Shown: positions 40,001 through 55,000 of the stretch, in pieces | Numbering within the stretch: position 1 is the stretch's first letter | How the letters are laid out: every line of letters starts with the position of its first letter | Origin: Ophiura sarsii | Lineage: Eukaryota > Echinodermata > Ophiuroidea > Amphilepidida > Ophiuridae | Length of the DNA stretch: 64,000 bases | Direction of reading: 5' to 3' | NCBI GenBank assembly: GCA_035610835.1 | Contig: CM069450.1 | Span: 31,223,551-31,287,550 of the forward strand | Notes under the pieces: model-generated | Database searches by the model: none | What the model was told of the DNA's origin: nothing | What the model saw: the letters and a program-made list of their open reading frames with translations, nothing else | Translations under genes and position numbers: made by a program

Positions 40001-43000
40001 ATAATAATATTTACAGGTCACCAAACCAGGGGTCTGCCTCAGCATAGAATTGGTGGCGCTATACCGAAAAGGCGCGATTGTAGCAGACGACGCAACGCTG
40101 GCCACGTGTCTCTCAGACGACCCAATTTGGCAACGGGAGTGCACCATTTTGAATTATTTTTAACAGTCATCGCCCGGTTAACGATAAAAATCCTTCAAAT
40201 TATGATGTATTTGTCAAAATGATCGGTTTAAAATTCGCGATTTACGTGTAATATTCACTACGAATTCAAAATTTAAGTTTCGCGTGGCCACCGTCGTCTG
40301 TTTAAATCTACAGCGCCCCCAAACCTATGCTGACTAACATGCCGTTTAATGCAGTTAAACCTGGTTAAACATTGTTAAACGCGTTAAACGCCGGTCACCG
40401 ACGCATTCCAGACGATTATCATAATTTATTCAAAAGGACCGTTTTCGCTACGTACGTTAGTATACGACTTTCCTATCCCAAAGTTAATAGTATCCCTGAC
40501 CAAACTCCCATGGCCCCTGGATCTTAGGCCAAGTTAAAATAAAACTAGTTTCTCGTGCTAACTTTGTGAAAAAAAGAAGATGAGGTTATTTTTTTTCTTC
40601 TCCCCAAAATGGCGAATGCCCCTTTTTCCAAAACTGGTTTCGCTTTTTCCAACATGGTGGAAATGTTTTTGCTTCAAAATGGCCGCCACTTTTCTAAGAC
40701 TAGCTTTATAACCTTAAAATGGGTACATACTGGAAACTGCTCGCAATATTTCACATGTTTATTTTAATATAACACAAGGATTTATTCTCTATTTTTTCTC
40801 TTTCAGGACTAGGCCTACAAAGCTAAATAAGAAAAGATGTGTATTCTAGATTTACAAAATATCAGTGTGATCTCAGGAATATCTTGATAAATAAATCAGT
40901 TCCAGCCAAAAACGACAAACAAATGTTCCGAAGACCACACTGGTATTTTAAAACACCTACCCACGGTTTATTTATATCATCTGATGATACAGTTTAATTT
41001 GTATCATGTTTTGATAATTAACAGTTTGCCTGTTATGTTGTTCTTTGATTTTAACAGTGTTTTTTAAATATTGACACGTTCTCCATTTACAACATCTGTG
41101 TGATCTTGAGAACATTCAAAAAATAAAAATTGAAGAAAAAAAAAATTGAAAAAAACACAAAAAAAATTGAAAAAACCCCCTAATTTTGTTGACGCGGCGG
41201 CCAAAATGGATGCGCACGCGCGGGGAAGAGAAACTACTATTTTTTTATTTGGCCTTTTAAATGGGCGCCACTTTGACTTTGGTAATGCCACAAAAACCAG
41301 TTGGCGAATTGGCGTTCTCTTCTGGATGGTTCAATAAGTAACAATAACATCTACCGAGGTGATTGGTTTAGGGGAATATTGAGAATAAGATAGGCTTTTC
41401 CTCTGATATCAAAATAGTATAACCTGAGACCATCTCAGGTATAACCATACATCATAGCCTATAGGCTAGCCTAGGCTATAGGCATAGGCTGGGATTTTCG
41501 GGAATTGTGCTCCCGGGACTCGATTTTGTTTTACGGGCGGGACTCGGGATTTACGAAAATTGGTAGTCCAGATTTTCGAGGAAGTGAAAACGCAATAAAA
41601 TATACTAAATGTCTACCAAAGTGTACTGTAGATTTGTACTTCTCTGTGTTGTCTTCATTTATTATTGTCAAATCTGCACCGGTTTTAATCAGCTTCCGGA
41701 CATTAACATCATTAACATTACATATTAAAATCGCGATTCGTTCAAGATTTACCATCAGAATAATGTTGTGTACTACCAAAATGCATAAAACTTTCATAAG
41801 TGCAACCAAATGTGCACAATGAAGCGAATTTTAGAGCAACATCGTGCGTAAAACACACCGCTCTGCCGATGTGAGCGGCGCCATACTCTTGGGTTCCTTT
41901 TTTAGTAGGAGAACCGTATGAGTAACGTTCAGGCGGGGTTGGACGATGATGTATTAGTTATTTTAAAGTACCCCTTTTCATTTTATATTTGGTTTATTTT
42001 GTACTCACGTCTAGGCTATATCAGCCTTTCGACTCACTCGTAGTCATTTTTTATCTGCGAACGTTTTCAGAATTTTACTTTAACTGTAAATTAACGATAT
42101 CGAAAGCTTATTAACAGTGGAAAGAACTGGCTTTGGGTTCCACAAACGTCGTTGAAGCAGTTCAGCAGTGAGATTTGTTTACCATTTTAAATTATCAATA
42201 TTCATGACATACGATGCATAATTAATTAAATGTTACCATATATGGCAAGATCATGATTAGAACGATACCAAATTTATATAGGTAAGTCAGTGCGTAGTAG
42301 TGTCGTCTATCTATGGAAAATACGATGTATTTGGAAGATAAATCACCACTTTAGGACACAGTTTGCCTCAATAAAGGCATGATTTTTGTACTTCCTCCCT
42401 CACCAATAAATTTGATTTTGTTTAATTGAGGGTTAAAGTATACATATTGAAGAATCAAAAAATGACGAAAAACAAAAATTGATATCCGCCAGATTTTTCA
42501 CCCCCCCCCCCCCCATTTTAATTTGACGAGCTTTATCTCGAAATATCCTGTGCGACTTATGTCTGGTTTCGTCGGAGCGGGTCACATATTATTATAATTA
42601 TATCATGAATAATAATGATCTCTAACCCCCTCCTGTCGTGATTTCTGTAGTAAGCCAATCACAATGAGACAAACACGCATGTACATCATGATACATGCAT
42701 GCCGTGTGTTAATCAAATTTGATGTCATACCGATTTACACGTATTTTCAATACAGTTTTGACAATAAAGAAAATAACGAAAAATTACCAAGTTTGTCGAA
42801 TGGCAATCTAACTCATTTTATAACATATTCATGCGATCATATTGTTTCACCATCTCAAGTACATTTCCCGACAAATACCACTTGTGTGACCGAGATAAAA
42901 CCATATTTCACAGTCGCACTTTCCCCTTGACCTATACCGTGACCTTTCGCGTCGGGTCGCTTAAGCTTCCTGTAGTAAGCTAAAAACCAAATGTTAAAAT

Positions 43001-46000
43001 TCTACGTAGTTTCTTTAACAATGTTAATTTCATAAATTCAAATGAGAGCTTTATCAGTACTTTGGACTTCTAAAGTGCACTAAGAGTCTAAAAAAGGTTT
43101 TATTCATCAAAACACAATGAAGATCAGAAAGTCATCTCCACTGTACATTTATCTGATTTCAAACCCTTTCTATCGTTTTCATGGGCATTAGTTTTACTAC
43201 ATGAGAAAGTTTACTATTTCTAATACACCAACACTTTTTACCAAAGGCCTAAGGAGACAATCAGTGCATGAATCTGATACAGGGTGACCCAAAAGTGTTG
43301 ATACTTTTTTAAAGCTGTATATCTCTAGTACAGGGTGTATCAGAAAGAACTGTACCATGTTTCTAAAATACATAAAAAATACAAAATTATTATTGTTTTA
43401 AATCTAAACACCTGTAACATAAAGGTGAACATGTTATCTATATTATATGTTAATTTCATTGAGATATCTCTTTTTGTAATCGTGTGGCAAAACATAAAAC
43501 GAAAATCGATGAAAAACGTGTTTTCAATTTCAATCAATCCTCTCTACCACTACACCAACATTTCAAACAATGTAGCCCACACCACATAAGCAATATTCAA
43601 AACTCCCGCCAAAAAAAAGGAAAGTAAAAACCACTCAAGCAGAACAAATCCTGGTTTATTTGCGGATTAAAAATCAAAATTTATCTCCAAATTTCACCCA
43701 CAAAGGTATGCAAATAAAAAAATAGTTATACAAGTGATGTGAAAAGTTGAGATATGGCGACCAAAAATAAACCCAGTCCTATGGACGGATGGATATCTCA
43801 GGTAGGTTAGTAATTTCACAGATTTGTTAAATTGATCATTTCCACAAAAATTAAAATCTACCATCTTTACCAGAAAGTCTGTATTTTCCATCAGGAATAT
43901 GTCAGATTTTCAAAATTTAAAATTCTTATGAAAGCTGGGGGCGTTTGCGCAAGATATATGTGAAAACGGTTTGAACAATATCAATCGAATTCATTCCGTA
44001 ATAAATCATATTGCCTCGGTACAGTTCTTTCTGATACACCCTGTATAATAATTCACAGAATAAAATTGAAAACTAAAAGATTAAAATAACTTTCAAAACA
44101 CTTACCTAAATTGGTTAGAAGACCACCATCGGATTATTATAGGACTACTCAAACTTTGGCACCGGCATCATCCCACTGACTAGTAAATGTAGTCACAGTT
44201 ACTAACAACATGCTGAATTCCTGAATTGTTCCTCAAATAGCATCCGGTAATGAACCAAAGTTTATACAGGAATGGGTGCACTAACTTGTGCTTTTCTGGT
44301 TCTGAAAGGAATACTACCCAACACTTCTAGTGAAGTCAAACTAGGTGTAAGATTGCGCTTGTTCAATTAACGTCGGCCACAAGTGTTTTTTTCTTGTTGC
44401 GCTGATCACAGGACAGGATATCGTACAAGGAATTTTTAGTAGAAATTAAATGTGAAGTGCAAACAGGCTAACCAACAGAAGTAGATGTTGTAGTAGCCTG
44501 CGTCCATTCCTACAAGCTCACACACCTTGGAACCTCCAAATACTCCAACAGAGTGTTGACTGGAGGTGCGACAGAGGGGGGGGGGGGGGGTAGTTGGAGG
44601 AACGGAGAGGGCGGGAAAGGGCAGTTGGATGGATCAGTGTTTTTGACGATTTCGGGAGAGAGTTTGTTCCAATCGATGACAGTCTACATGAAGAAAGAGT
44701 TGGCATAGATGTTAGTTCTTGGGTGCTTTTGTTGGAATTGCTGTGCATGACCATGCCTGTGTGTAGATGTCTTCGGTGTAGTGTAGTCCTCGTGGTTGAT
44801 ATCTATCTGACCATTGATCATTTTGTCTGTTGATTTTGCATCTGTCATTTGAGTGGAGCGCATTTCAGTGTGTCCAAGATATAATATTGTCCAAGACCTG
44901 CAGAGCATTTTGACCTTGACTAGTCCATAAAGTTACACTTTTCCAGAAGAAGATGTAATAACAACAACTCAACAGCACTTCGATGAATATAGTTTCTGAA
45001 CATTACCTTGGCATTGAAATTATCCACCAAAGCTTCTATGAGAATTCTAGCAGCATATTTTGTTCATGAGTTGAAACTGACTAAATCTATGTGCAAACAA
45101 TAGGCCTGAGAGATACATTTTCTCAATACTAACTCTGATTGCCAATGTGTTGGACATTACAACACAAATTTGGCAAAATGTGGGGTCTAAGTAGCCCAAA
45201 AAATCTATCTTTGACAATTTTGTCAGCTTTTAGTCCTTCAAAGTAGCCCAATAAGCTAATGAATCCAATATTATTTAGCACTGTAAGGCTCATAAATTGG
45301 AAAGACTATCTGTTCTAGTCAGACCAATGATGTGATTGGTTTAACCTACTATGCATTCATGATTTAGGACAAAAAACTAGCATTGTCAAGGGCCAATTCA
45401 AAATTAATGCAGGTCTGCACAGAGTAGAGTGAAGTGTGAAAAACTCATCTAATCAAATGTGGCATAAAAGTGTTACTCTCACATGTGAAAATTTAAATAT
45501 GGCTAAAAAAAGTTACTGTTGTAAACATATTTCCTTTTTTAACTTACTCAATAATTATGAATGTTTTCAGTCATCCAGTCGTTGATAATAAAATGATATA
45601 ATAAGACTAATACTGGAACTATATAGTATTAGTTTTATTATATCATTTTATTACTCAATAATTATTTAATAAGGTAACAAAGAAGAAAAAAAAGTGTTTC
45701 GCCAGCTCAGCAACAGCTTCTGGTAACCAATTACCGGTAGTAACAAATATATTACCAAGTTTAGCACTTGTTGTGTTGCCCTTTCATGATAATTTCTGAT
45801 AGGGTCGGTCTGTGGATTTTTTTATTTGTGTTGGCCTTGCACTTTTTGTGAAATGTTCAAATGTTCTGTTATAGAAAAAACAAAAAACTGACCCAAGATT
45901 TTTATTTTGTATTTGGTCAGTCAGGAAAGTGCAACACAACAACTTTTTGTTGTGCCTTTAACTGGTTTGAAAAGTTTTCAGTCAATATGTGTACAGTCAC

Positions 46001-49000
46001 ACCAAAAGGATGCATTGTCTGGACCTACATGTTACTGACGATCCCAAGATTGTGTAGTTTAAACTAATGCAATATAGGAGCAACATGTAACAGCTCACAA
46101 GTTTATCACTTTTATGTGTGAACCCCTGTGTGGGTACCGAACAGATGAAGGCACCACATATTGGGAAAGAGGTCAATTTGATCTATGACCACTGATAAAA
46201 TTAATTAAATGTTAGATAAGGATCAATGGTATTTGAAAACAATTAAAGCATTAATCAGACGAAACACTGTGATAACAAGCGGGTCTGGTATAAATATCAG
46301 CATGCTATTTTGATCTCTGGATCGAGTCAGGGTTTTGATTGATCAGTGCATTGTGTTACTGTTAAATTGAAGTGAATGTATTTTGAATTTCATATATATA
46401 CATATGCAAATGAGCCACTAATTATGCATATTTTTTGCCCTAAATTTAATCAGCTGCATTAACCAGGTTTCCAAGGTTTTTTTCGCAACAAATATGCAAA
46501 TGAGGCCCTTTCTTCACATATTTTGGGCCCAAATCGACATCAGATCATGAACAGTAACATCCTCTTTATCCTCTTTATTGTGCACTAACACACACATTCA
46601 TAAACTGTTACCATTCTTAAGAGGCAGCATTCACAAACAATTCTAAGCTGCATATGGCATACGCCATACGCCGGACAGACAGAAATAGTGAGTACATAGT
46701 CTCATCTTGATTATATCAGGCAAGACAAAAAAAAAGGGGGGGGGCGGTGTCGCACTGGGGCCAGAGAAGAACATACCTGTTAATGGGGTAAGAAACCAAG
46801 TTCCCACCACTAGATCATGTCAGTGATGCTTCTAAATTTACTCTTCAATTACTATATATTTGCCTTCAATAGTTGTGCAATAAGATGAAAAAGTTGGGGA
46901 TTCAGCATAGGGTTGTAGTATTCTATAGTCCTCAGGGGCTATAAGGCTAAGAGAATGCATACAAAGGTTTTCCTAATTAATCTATATTTATCTGGAATGG
47001 AGAGCAATTTCCAATTAACCAATAATGCAAACAGCTATACGAACCTTAAAACAAGCGCGCTATTGGATGACTTTATGATTGAGCTTCATTAAGAAGTGGC
47101 TTCTCACAAGTTAGAACCACGTTTGCCAAAAGCTCAAACTTCCGACACCATACTAATTTGAAGCTTCCTATTTTGATGGGTTACCGTTGTGAAACCTTTC
47201 ACATTTTTTACCTTAAAATTGTTCTCCTTTGGTTTTCGCCTCATCATGATGTTGAACGTCTCGTAGACGTCCTCCCCTCCTTTAGCCGTCTTCACCATAT
47301 CTTGTTGATATTGATTGGAATCCAACCAGACACGATAGGTTCTTGCATCACCTGGTAAATCCGGCTTGGGATCGGGACCTGACGGTGGCAAATGAAAATA
47401 AACAGGGTGTCCCAGAATGATTTATACCGAGAAAGATGCATTCATTTAGCCATAAATACCATTATTTTCGGTCAAGATACTTAAGATTTTAACATCTACA
47501 TACATTTAGCTTTCTGAGGAATTTAATTTATTTTTAAATTGGACGTTTCTGACAGAAAATATGGACTCTTTAGTAAAAATGGTAAATACCAAGGTTGACC
47601 AAAATTACCTTTTTTGAAACTCATAACATAATTGACCATGTTCGGCAAAAAAGATCAATTTAAATGATAAACAGGTAATTTTCTTTGTCCTCTTTTAATT
47701 TCCACTACAACATTAATAGACATCAACTGTTGGTGATGTTTTATGAAGCAATATTTGAATGGGGCAAAGGAATTGTTCTGCTTGAGTTATTTATGTCATA
47801 CTTTTTTAAACAGCCGTTTTGAAGTTTGGTGTGAGCTTTATCAATTGAAATACGCTGAAAGTGAAAAACAGGTTTCCACCAATTTTCTATAATGTCACGC
47901 CATTTCGGAATAGATAAAGATATTTTGATGAAATTAACAGAAAAAACATGTTCACCATTATATCGCATGCATTATACTTGAACTGCAATGTTGTTTTCAT
48001 ATTATTCATATTTTTTCAAACACGATAGATCTTTCTGGGATACCCTGTATTCAGATGGTACACACATTAACGTATCATATAGGAGTTTAGGTCATTTAAA
48101 TAACAAAGCAAAACCAAAACACTGCAGCCAACGTGTTATGTCCTTGCTCAAGGCACTTTACCATACTTTACTTTAGGCTTGCTTTCTTCACCCTGGTGCT
48201 TGATGAGGAGGTGTTTGGGGCTAATTACATGTAAGGCCTAAACATTTTTTGTTGTTGATTGGTGTAACCCGATCGACCTTATTTTAACGCCGACCCTAAA
48301 CATTTTTTTGGTGTGTGTGAGAAAAAGAAAAAAATGTGTGTCAGAGAAACAGTGAAAATGTTTATTTGTGCCATTTGTTTATGTCTGTATGATATATGTG
48401 TGCTGGTATATAAAATTTCATAGACGTTTTATAGATTTTTTTTAATATTTTTTAAATCCGACCTACCTACCCTATTTTTTTCTCTCCATGTTACGCCACT
48501 CAAACTTTTTTTTTTAGGCCTAAGTGTATGGTAAGAATGTGCGCAATTATCAGTAATTGTAAGATAGGCAAGCAACCAAGTGAAGCGAACTGATTCTGAT
48601 GTATCCTATAGTGACAGCAGATTATATTTGGAGAGTCCTATATAAAAACCAGCATTTTTTTCCTTAATTCAACCACTAAGTATTGAAAAAGTAGTGGAAC
48701 AGTTGAGTACCATGAGGATATTGCACAGCTTTCTTAGATCTGGTTTAAACAGACAAGTTCCATTTCAGATATGAATCAACTTAAACAAACACACATGTAG
48801 CAATACCTGAATAGCGCATTACAATTGACACACGGCAGATACACAGTTCAGTCATAGATGTCAACACTCTGTGACATTCCATTTTCACACAGCGATCGAT
48901 AGTTTTCTCAATTTCCCCAAATTGTATGTATTCTAAACAAAAATGTCACCCTATTTTTGTTTCTGCCCCTGTTTATTTCTCGACTCGCTATAAGTCACTG

Positions 49001-52000
49001 TCATAATACTATGGACATAATTCAAGCTATTTCACGCGAGCGTGTTTTGTTGTTGTTCGCGAAGCTGAGTCCAGATGCACAAAATGCGCAAACAACTATG
49101 CCTGCATGCGAGGAAAGATTTCGCGATTGACCAATCAGGACATGCGGTCATTTTTGAAAGCGCCTGGTACGCACTTCTGGCCCCACACCACCAAATCAGT
49201 TCCCTATTGCTTTGTGTGGTTAAGAGGTCAAGTTTGTGTTAATTTTCTTCACCTTTAGAGCAAACTGGTTCATTCAAATCATTGTTTTTATTGAAGATCT
49301 AGATGTCTTCTGCTTCAAAACAATCACTTTTGTGGGGGGTAACCAGCATTTTTTTCGCTACGGGCCAATGAAATCTATCTAAGGTACGACAGACTGCCTT
49401 CATCCTAAGATCAGAGGTTCTAGCTCTAAATTGGTGGAAACAGTGAAATCGTGTAAAATTATACAATTTAAGAAAAAGCTAGAGATTTTGGGCCTGATGT
49501 GGAGGAAATAACCTACATATGCAAAATTATGAAACATTTAGGTACATTTACAGCATTTACTACCTTTTCTGGGATGTTAAATTTAGACTTATGGTGGGGT
49601 CAATCTTAATTTCAAATACTGCCGTGTAATATCAGAATGCAAAATATGATTTGGTGGCGTGTACTCTACAGGGTTTACACACGCATTGTTAAAATTATGT
49701 CCATCGTATTATGATGCTGACTATATCAATCCATACCTTCTTCAATGACCCTTCCATCTACATCTAGCATTCCTTCTATCTCACATCCCCTGACGTACAC
49801 CAATCCAACCTGTTCAATGAAGTGAGTCTTGGGATCGTAGCGAGTACCGATGGATTTAGCTGGGTGCACCGTCACCAGGAAGGCAACGTCGTGCTTACGT
49901 AAGGCTGCAAAAAACAAGGATATAAATAGTTGATTTGTCAAAAATTGTGTAGTCATATTTGCCACAAAACTAGCACATTGGTCAACCATTGTAAATGTAT
50001 GCCTGTAAAGCTACGTCACTGTCCAGAGGAAGCGAAATGTCTTGTTTCAAGTTGAAGGTAGATTGCTGGCCTGATTTTCAACTTGATGTTTTCTATTTTA
50101 CATGAAAGATCATCCTTAAAATTGTCGCATTCCAAAGTTTGAGTTGCATAACTCTAATAGTTCTTATTTTAGAAGCACAAGGTCACAAGAAATTTGCCCA
50201 TTGAGTAGTACACAAACTGGCAAGTGGTTAACAACCGTTGGCAGTAATTCACTACATTTTAGCCTATAAAATCTAAATAGAACATTTCTGGCATTTTGCA
50301 GACATAATGAGAAAATGTTTGGAATTCTTTTGATATAAAAATATCTTGGTATGAAAAAGAAATTATAGCCCAAAAAAGTGATCGGAACATACACCTTTAA
50401 AAGATACGTGGTTTTATAAAGACAAATATCATGAAATGTAATGACCAATTACCTTCACTCAATCTTGAATGCTATCAATTAAAGTCTAAACACTGCCAAT
50501 AACAGTTCTGTGTTGTCTCATTTTAACTTCCCTATTAGCCAATCAGCAAATGGTATTGAAATAAATTTGTGTGTTAATAAAAGGGATTAAATCTGGTTTA
50601 GGCGACCAGTGGCACACAAGTTGGATTAAAGTCAACTGCAGCGATTCAGGCCTAGTGACCTGTCCCGACTTTTGGAAAGATGCGTTAGGTCGCAGCTGAC
50701 TTGATTGCATTCGATTCAACAACACATGACATAAATCACATCATCAGGAGCGACCCCGGATCGTAAAGCGATCTCAGTATGTTATCATCATAAGGCTTTT
50801 GCAAAGTTGACCTTGGAACTGAACTCAATATTACTTACACGTCCATTCGTCCCTGATCTGGGGTCGAAGGTTAAGGGTCAAAGTGACATCAGCTCTCACA
50901 CTGGCTGGATGGTTTTCGCCTATGTTTGGCTTGGCGACCTGTCATAATGACAATATATAAAGTTGTGAAAATGTTAAGCAATTGACACCAGATCTGCACG
51001 GATTTCACACTCTTTTAGATTCTATTTCTATAAACATTTGAATTAAAGAATAGCCCAAGGTTTTCTTTAAGAATGTAATGTTGAAATCTATGACATACCT
51101 ACATCTATATGTATCCTATCTTTGCAAAATCTTTCTGTTTAGAGCGAATCAATATAGGTCACTCATGGGGCATCCCTAAGACCACATTATACATTTCAGT
51201 TCACTTTCCTCTCCCATTTTCCACATGAAGGTTTCTCATCAAAAATCAGATTTTGTTTTTGCTTGCCAAACATTTGCATATTACATATCATTTTATATCT
51301 TTTAGCCTTTTAAACCTATCTGTCCACCTTTGGTTTACTATCTTAATGCATAGCATCTCGTTGAGAGCACCCTCCCCTTCTTCAGGTTTAATCCTTCTTC
51401 GGGCTTAGTATCAGGTTTAATCCTTCTTCAGGCTTATTATCAGGTTTAATCCTTCTTCGGGCTTAGTATCAGGTTTAATCCTTCTTCGGGCTTATTATCA
51501 GGTTTAATCCTTCTTCAGGCTTAGTATCAGGTTTAATCCTTCTTCGGGTTTATTATCAGGTTTAATCCTTCTTCGGGCTTAGTATCAGGTTTAATCCTTC
51601 TTCAGGCTTATGCAGGCGTCAATTCACAACTTGGACCCACCCTCCTCAAGCGCTCACCTTTCTTCACCTGAGCCAATTATTTATAACGTCAAGACTTCAC
51701 TTTCTTTTCAGAAAATTAAGGTCACACATCACCATTATGCCAATTTTTTACGTTCAAGCTTCACCATTAAATTTATTTACATAGTTCAAGCTTCACTTTT
51801 AACTTTTTTCCCATAGGTTTAAGCTTCACACAAGTTTCACCAAATTGAAACATGTGATACATCACCATAATGCCACTGTTTTTCATTCAAGCTTTCACCA
51901 TTAACATTATTTAAATAGTCGAAGCTTCACCTTTGACTTGTTTCCATAGGTTAAGCTTTAAACAAGTTTCACCCAATAGACTAATGTGTTCGAGCTTCCC

Positions 52001-55000
52001 CGTTAGAGCCACTTGCCAATTTCTGCTGCTTGGTATGGTTGCAATCAGTAGTTGTATGAAAAAGAAATGTCATTTTTTGATGTTTTCACTTATTAAAGTT
52101 TTCATTTTTTCATTTTTTTAAATGTTAACATTTTTTATTATCAAAGTATTTTTAAAGTCTTTTTAAAGTTTTCATATTTTAAAGTTTTCATTTATTAAAG
52201 TTTTCATTTTTTTTTAAATGTTAACGTTTTTTATTATTTAATTCATTTTAAAGTCTTTTTAAAGTTTTCATTTTTTAAAGTCTTTTTAAAGTTTTTACGT
52301 TTTTTGAAGTTTTTAAATGTTAACGTTTTTTATTATTGTAGTCTTTTTAAAGTCTTTTTAAAGTTTTCATATTTTAAAGTTTTCATTTATTAAAGTTTTC
52401 ATTTTTTAAAGTTTTTAAATGTTAACGTTTTTTATTATTTAAGTCTTTTTAAAGTTTTCATTTTTTAAAAGTTTTCATTTTTTGAAGTTTTCATTTTTTA
52501 AAGTTTTCATTTTTAAAAGTTTTTCATATTTTAAAGTTTTCATCTTTTTAAAGTTTTTAAATGTTAACGTTTTTTATTATTTAAGTCTTTTTAAAAGTTT
52601 TCATTTTTTAAAGTTTTCATTTTTTAAAGTTTTCATTTTTTAAAGTTTTTAAATGTTAACGTTTTTTATTATTTAAGTCTTTTTAAAGTCTTTTTAAAGA
52701 TTTCATACTTTTAAAGTTTTCATTTTTTAAAGTTTAAATTTTGAAGAAAAAAATGTATGTATTAAAGTTTTTATTTATTTATTTATTTATTTATTTACTC
52801 ATTTATTTATTTTAGTTTCATACCAAGTGTTTAATAGTGACGAATCACGATGGACCATTTTCATCTAACTTTGGAAATTCTAAATCTAGTCAAATCTAGT
52901 GACATCTAGTCTGTTACCGTTTGGGCTTTGCTTTTCAATAGGGATTTTATGCTCTTCATATAGGGATTTTATTATTGTTTAATACCAGGCAAAACCCTAA
53001 TTTTATTTATTGACATGAAAGTTTCACTTCTTTTTAATTCCATATCGTTGAGCAAATACCAACAAAAATACCTTTAACAATATCAGATAATATATTGATA
53101 ATTTCAATGATGATATTTGTCTGACAAATCAATTAAAAAAGGTGATTTACAGTGAAAGGAAATTCATCACGTGTATACAAGATTGACTGAGGTCAAAGGT
53201 CATTAGGGAATTGTTTTGTTTAGCTATTAAAATATTGCATGTGATCTTCACGAACATTTCATTTCCAGTGACTTTGATGCTCGCTTAGATGAAAAATATT
53301 ACCCATACTTTTAAAATGAACAAGACATTTTGATAGAAAAAAGGTTGTGTATCATATGCTAATGTTTGAAGGAAATTGGTGTCGCGGAAGAATGAAATAT
53401 TTAAGAAATTGCAGACCAAGTTTTAGGGTTTTTTTTGGTTCCGAATTTGGATACTTATCACAAAAGTCGTTGCATTCGGTTTTGATTTTGAACTTGAAAG
53501 ACAGAAATTCGATACTACTTCGACTTGGTATACTAGATTATTCGATGTGACTTCACCCAAATATACAAACTATGTGTTCAAGCATCACTTTGCTATCAAA
53601 ATATTAGGTTAAAACTTCACACGATGACAATAAAAATACGTCAGGCGATCACCTCAACAACAAATGTATCATCCCAAACTTCGGCATCGTAACGTCGTCG
53701 ATAAAGCGTCGAGGCCTGAGGAGGGTAGGTTCAAGCTCCGAATTGACGCCTGCATAAGTATCAGATTTAATCCTTTTTCAGGCTTAGTATCAGGTTTAAT
53801 CCTTCTTCGGGTTTATTATCAGATTTAATCTTTCTTCGGGCTGATTATCAGGTTAAATCCAAATCAGATCCTACTCACCTCAACAACTGAAAAGGCTGTA
53901 ATTGGCTGAAATTAAAAAACAAATAATTAATCATTAGATCAATCAAGAAATATTTAGAGTGGGTCCCAAGAGGGCTACATTTTATTAATTGGCTCAAGTA
54001 GTCATATCAATTCAGTAAACCTATCAGATACGCTGTATGAGTTATGAAAAAGATCAAGAATTCATTGTTTAGATTGATTATTCAGATCATTTTATTGTGG
54101 ATGAAACCAATAAGATACACTGTTAGCAGTATCATTCATGACCTGTGTAAATACAGTTACTAATAGCTTTACCTGTGCCATTCTTGCCCAGCCCCCAAAG
54201 TAAGGGCTTCCATCTTCTGCCATCCATGGCTTTATACGTTGCACGGCATCCTCCAGATCTTGTCGTATCTCATCTGAATAAAAAATGCAAAATGACAATG
54301 TAAAAAATTTGTCTCATCAAGTGTAGTGTTGCAAGCCCACCCTCCCCTAAAAAACAAATAATAATAATAACAATTGCGTCCACTGACTGGTAGAAAGTAG
54401 CCTAATTTATAACCTATAAATTGGTTAAATTGGGGTGTTAACCTTTTTTTATGTGAAGTTTATCAAGCGCTGTAACTTTTGAACTATTAATGTGATGTAT
54501 ATAAAAGTATACATATTGGTTGGTAACCTTGACAAAGAAGCGTGTACATATAAGCCCAGTGTTAAAAGATCTTCACTGGTTGTCTGTGGAGAGCCGTATT
54601 GTTTTTAAACTTATGCTTTTGACATACAAAGCACTAAATAACCAGGCTCCAAAGTACTTATGCGACCTTATTTCCATCAAGGAACTCACACGCACTCTTA
54701 GGTCAAATGCATCTGTCATCTTACAACGGAGGAAAACTAACACTGTCACCTACAGCCAAAGATCATTCTCTCATGCATCTCCTGAACTCTGGAACCGGCT
54801 CCTATCTCATGTTAGAAATGCCACATCACTGCAGCAATTCAAGAGCTCGCTCAAGACTCACCTCTTTCAGCAAATGACTTTATAATGTTTTGTATCTTTG
54901 TTCATATTTTGTACTTTTTGTTCAGCGCACTGGGGTCTTGCGACGGAGTGCGCTTAATAAGCATGGTTTATTTTGTTTATTATTATTATAGGAAAAGAGT

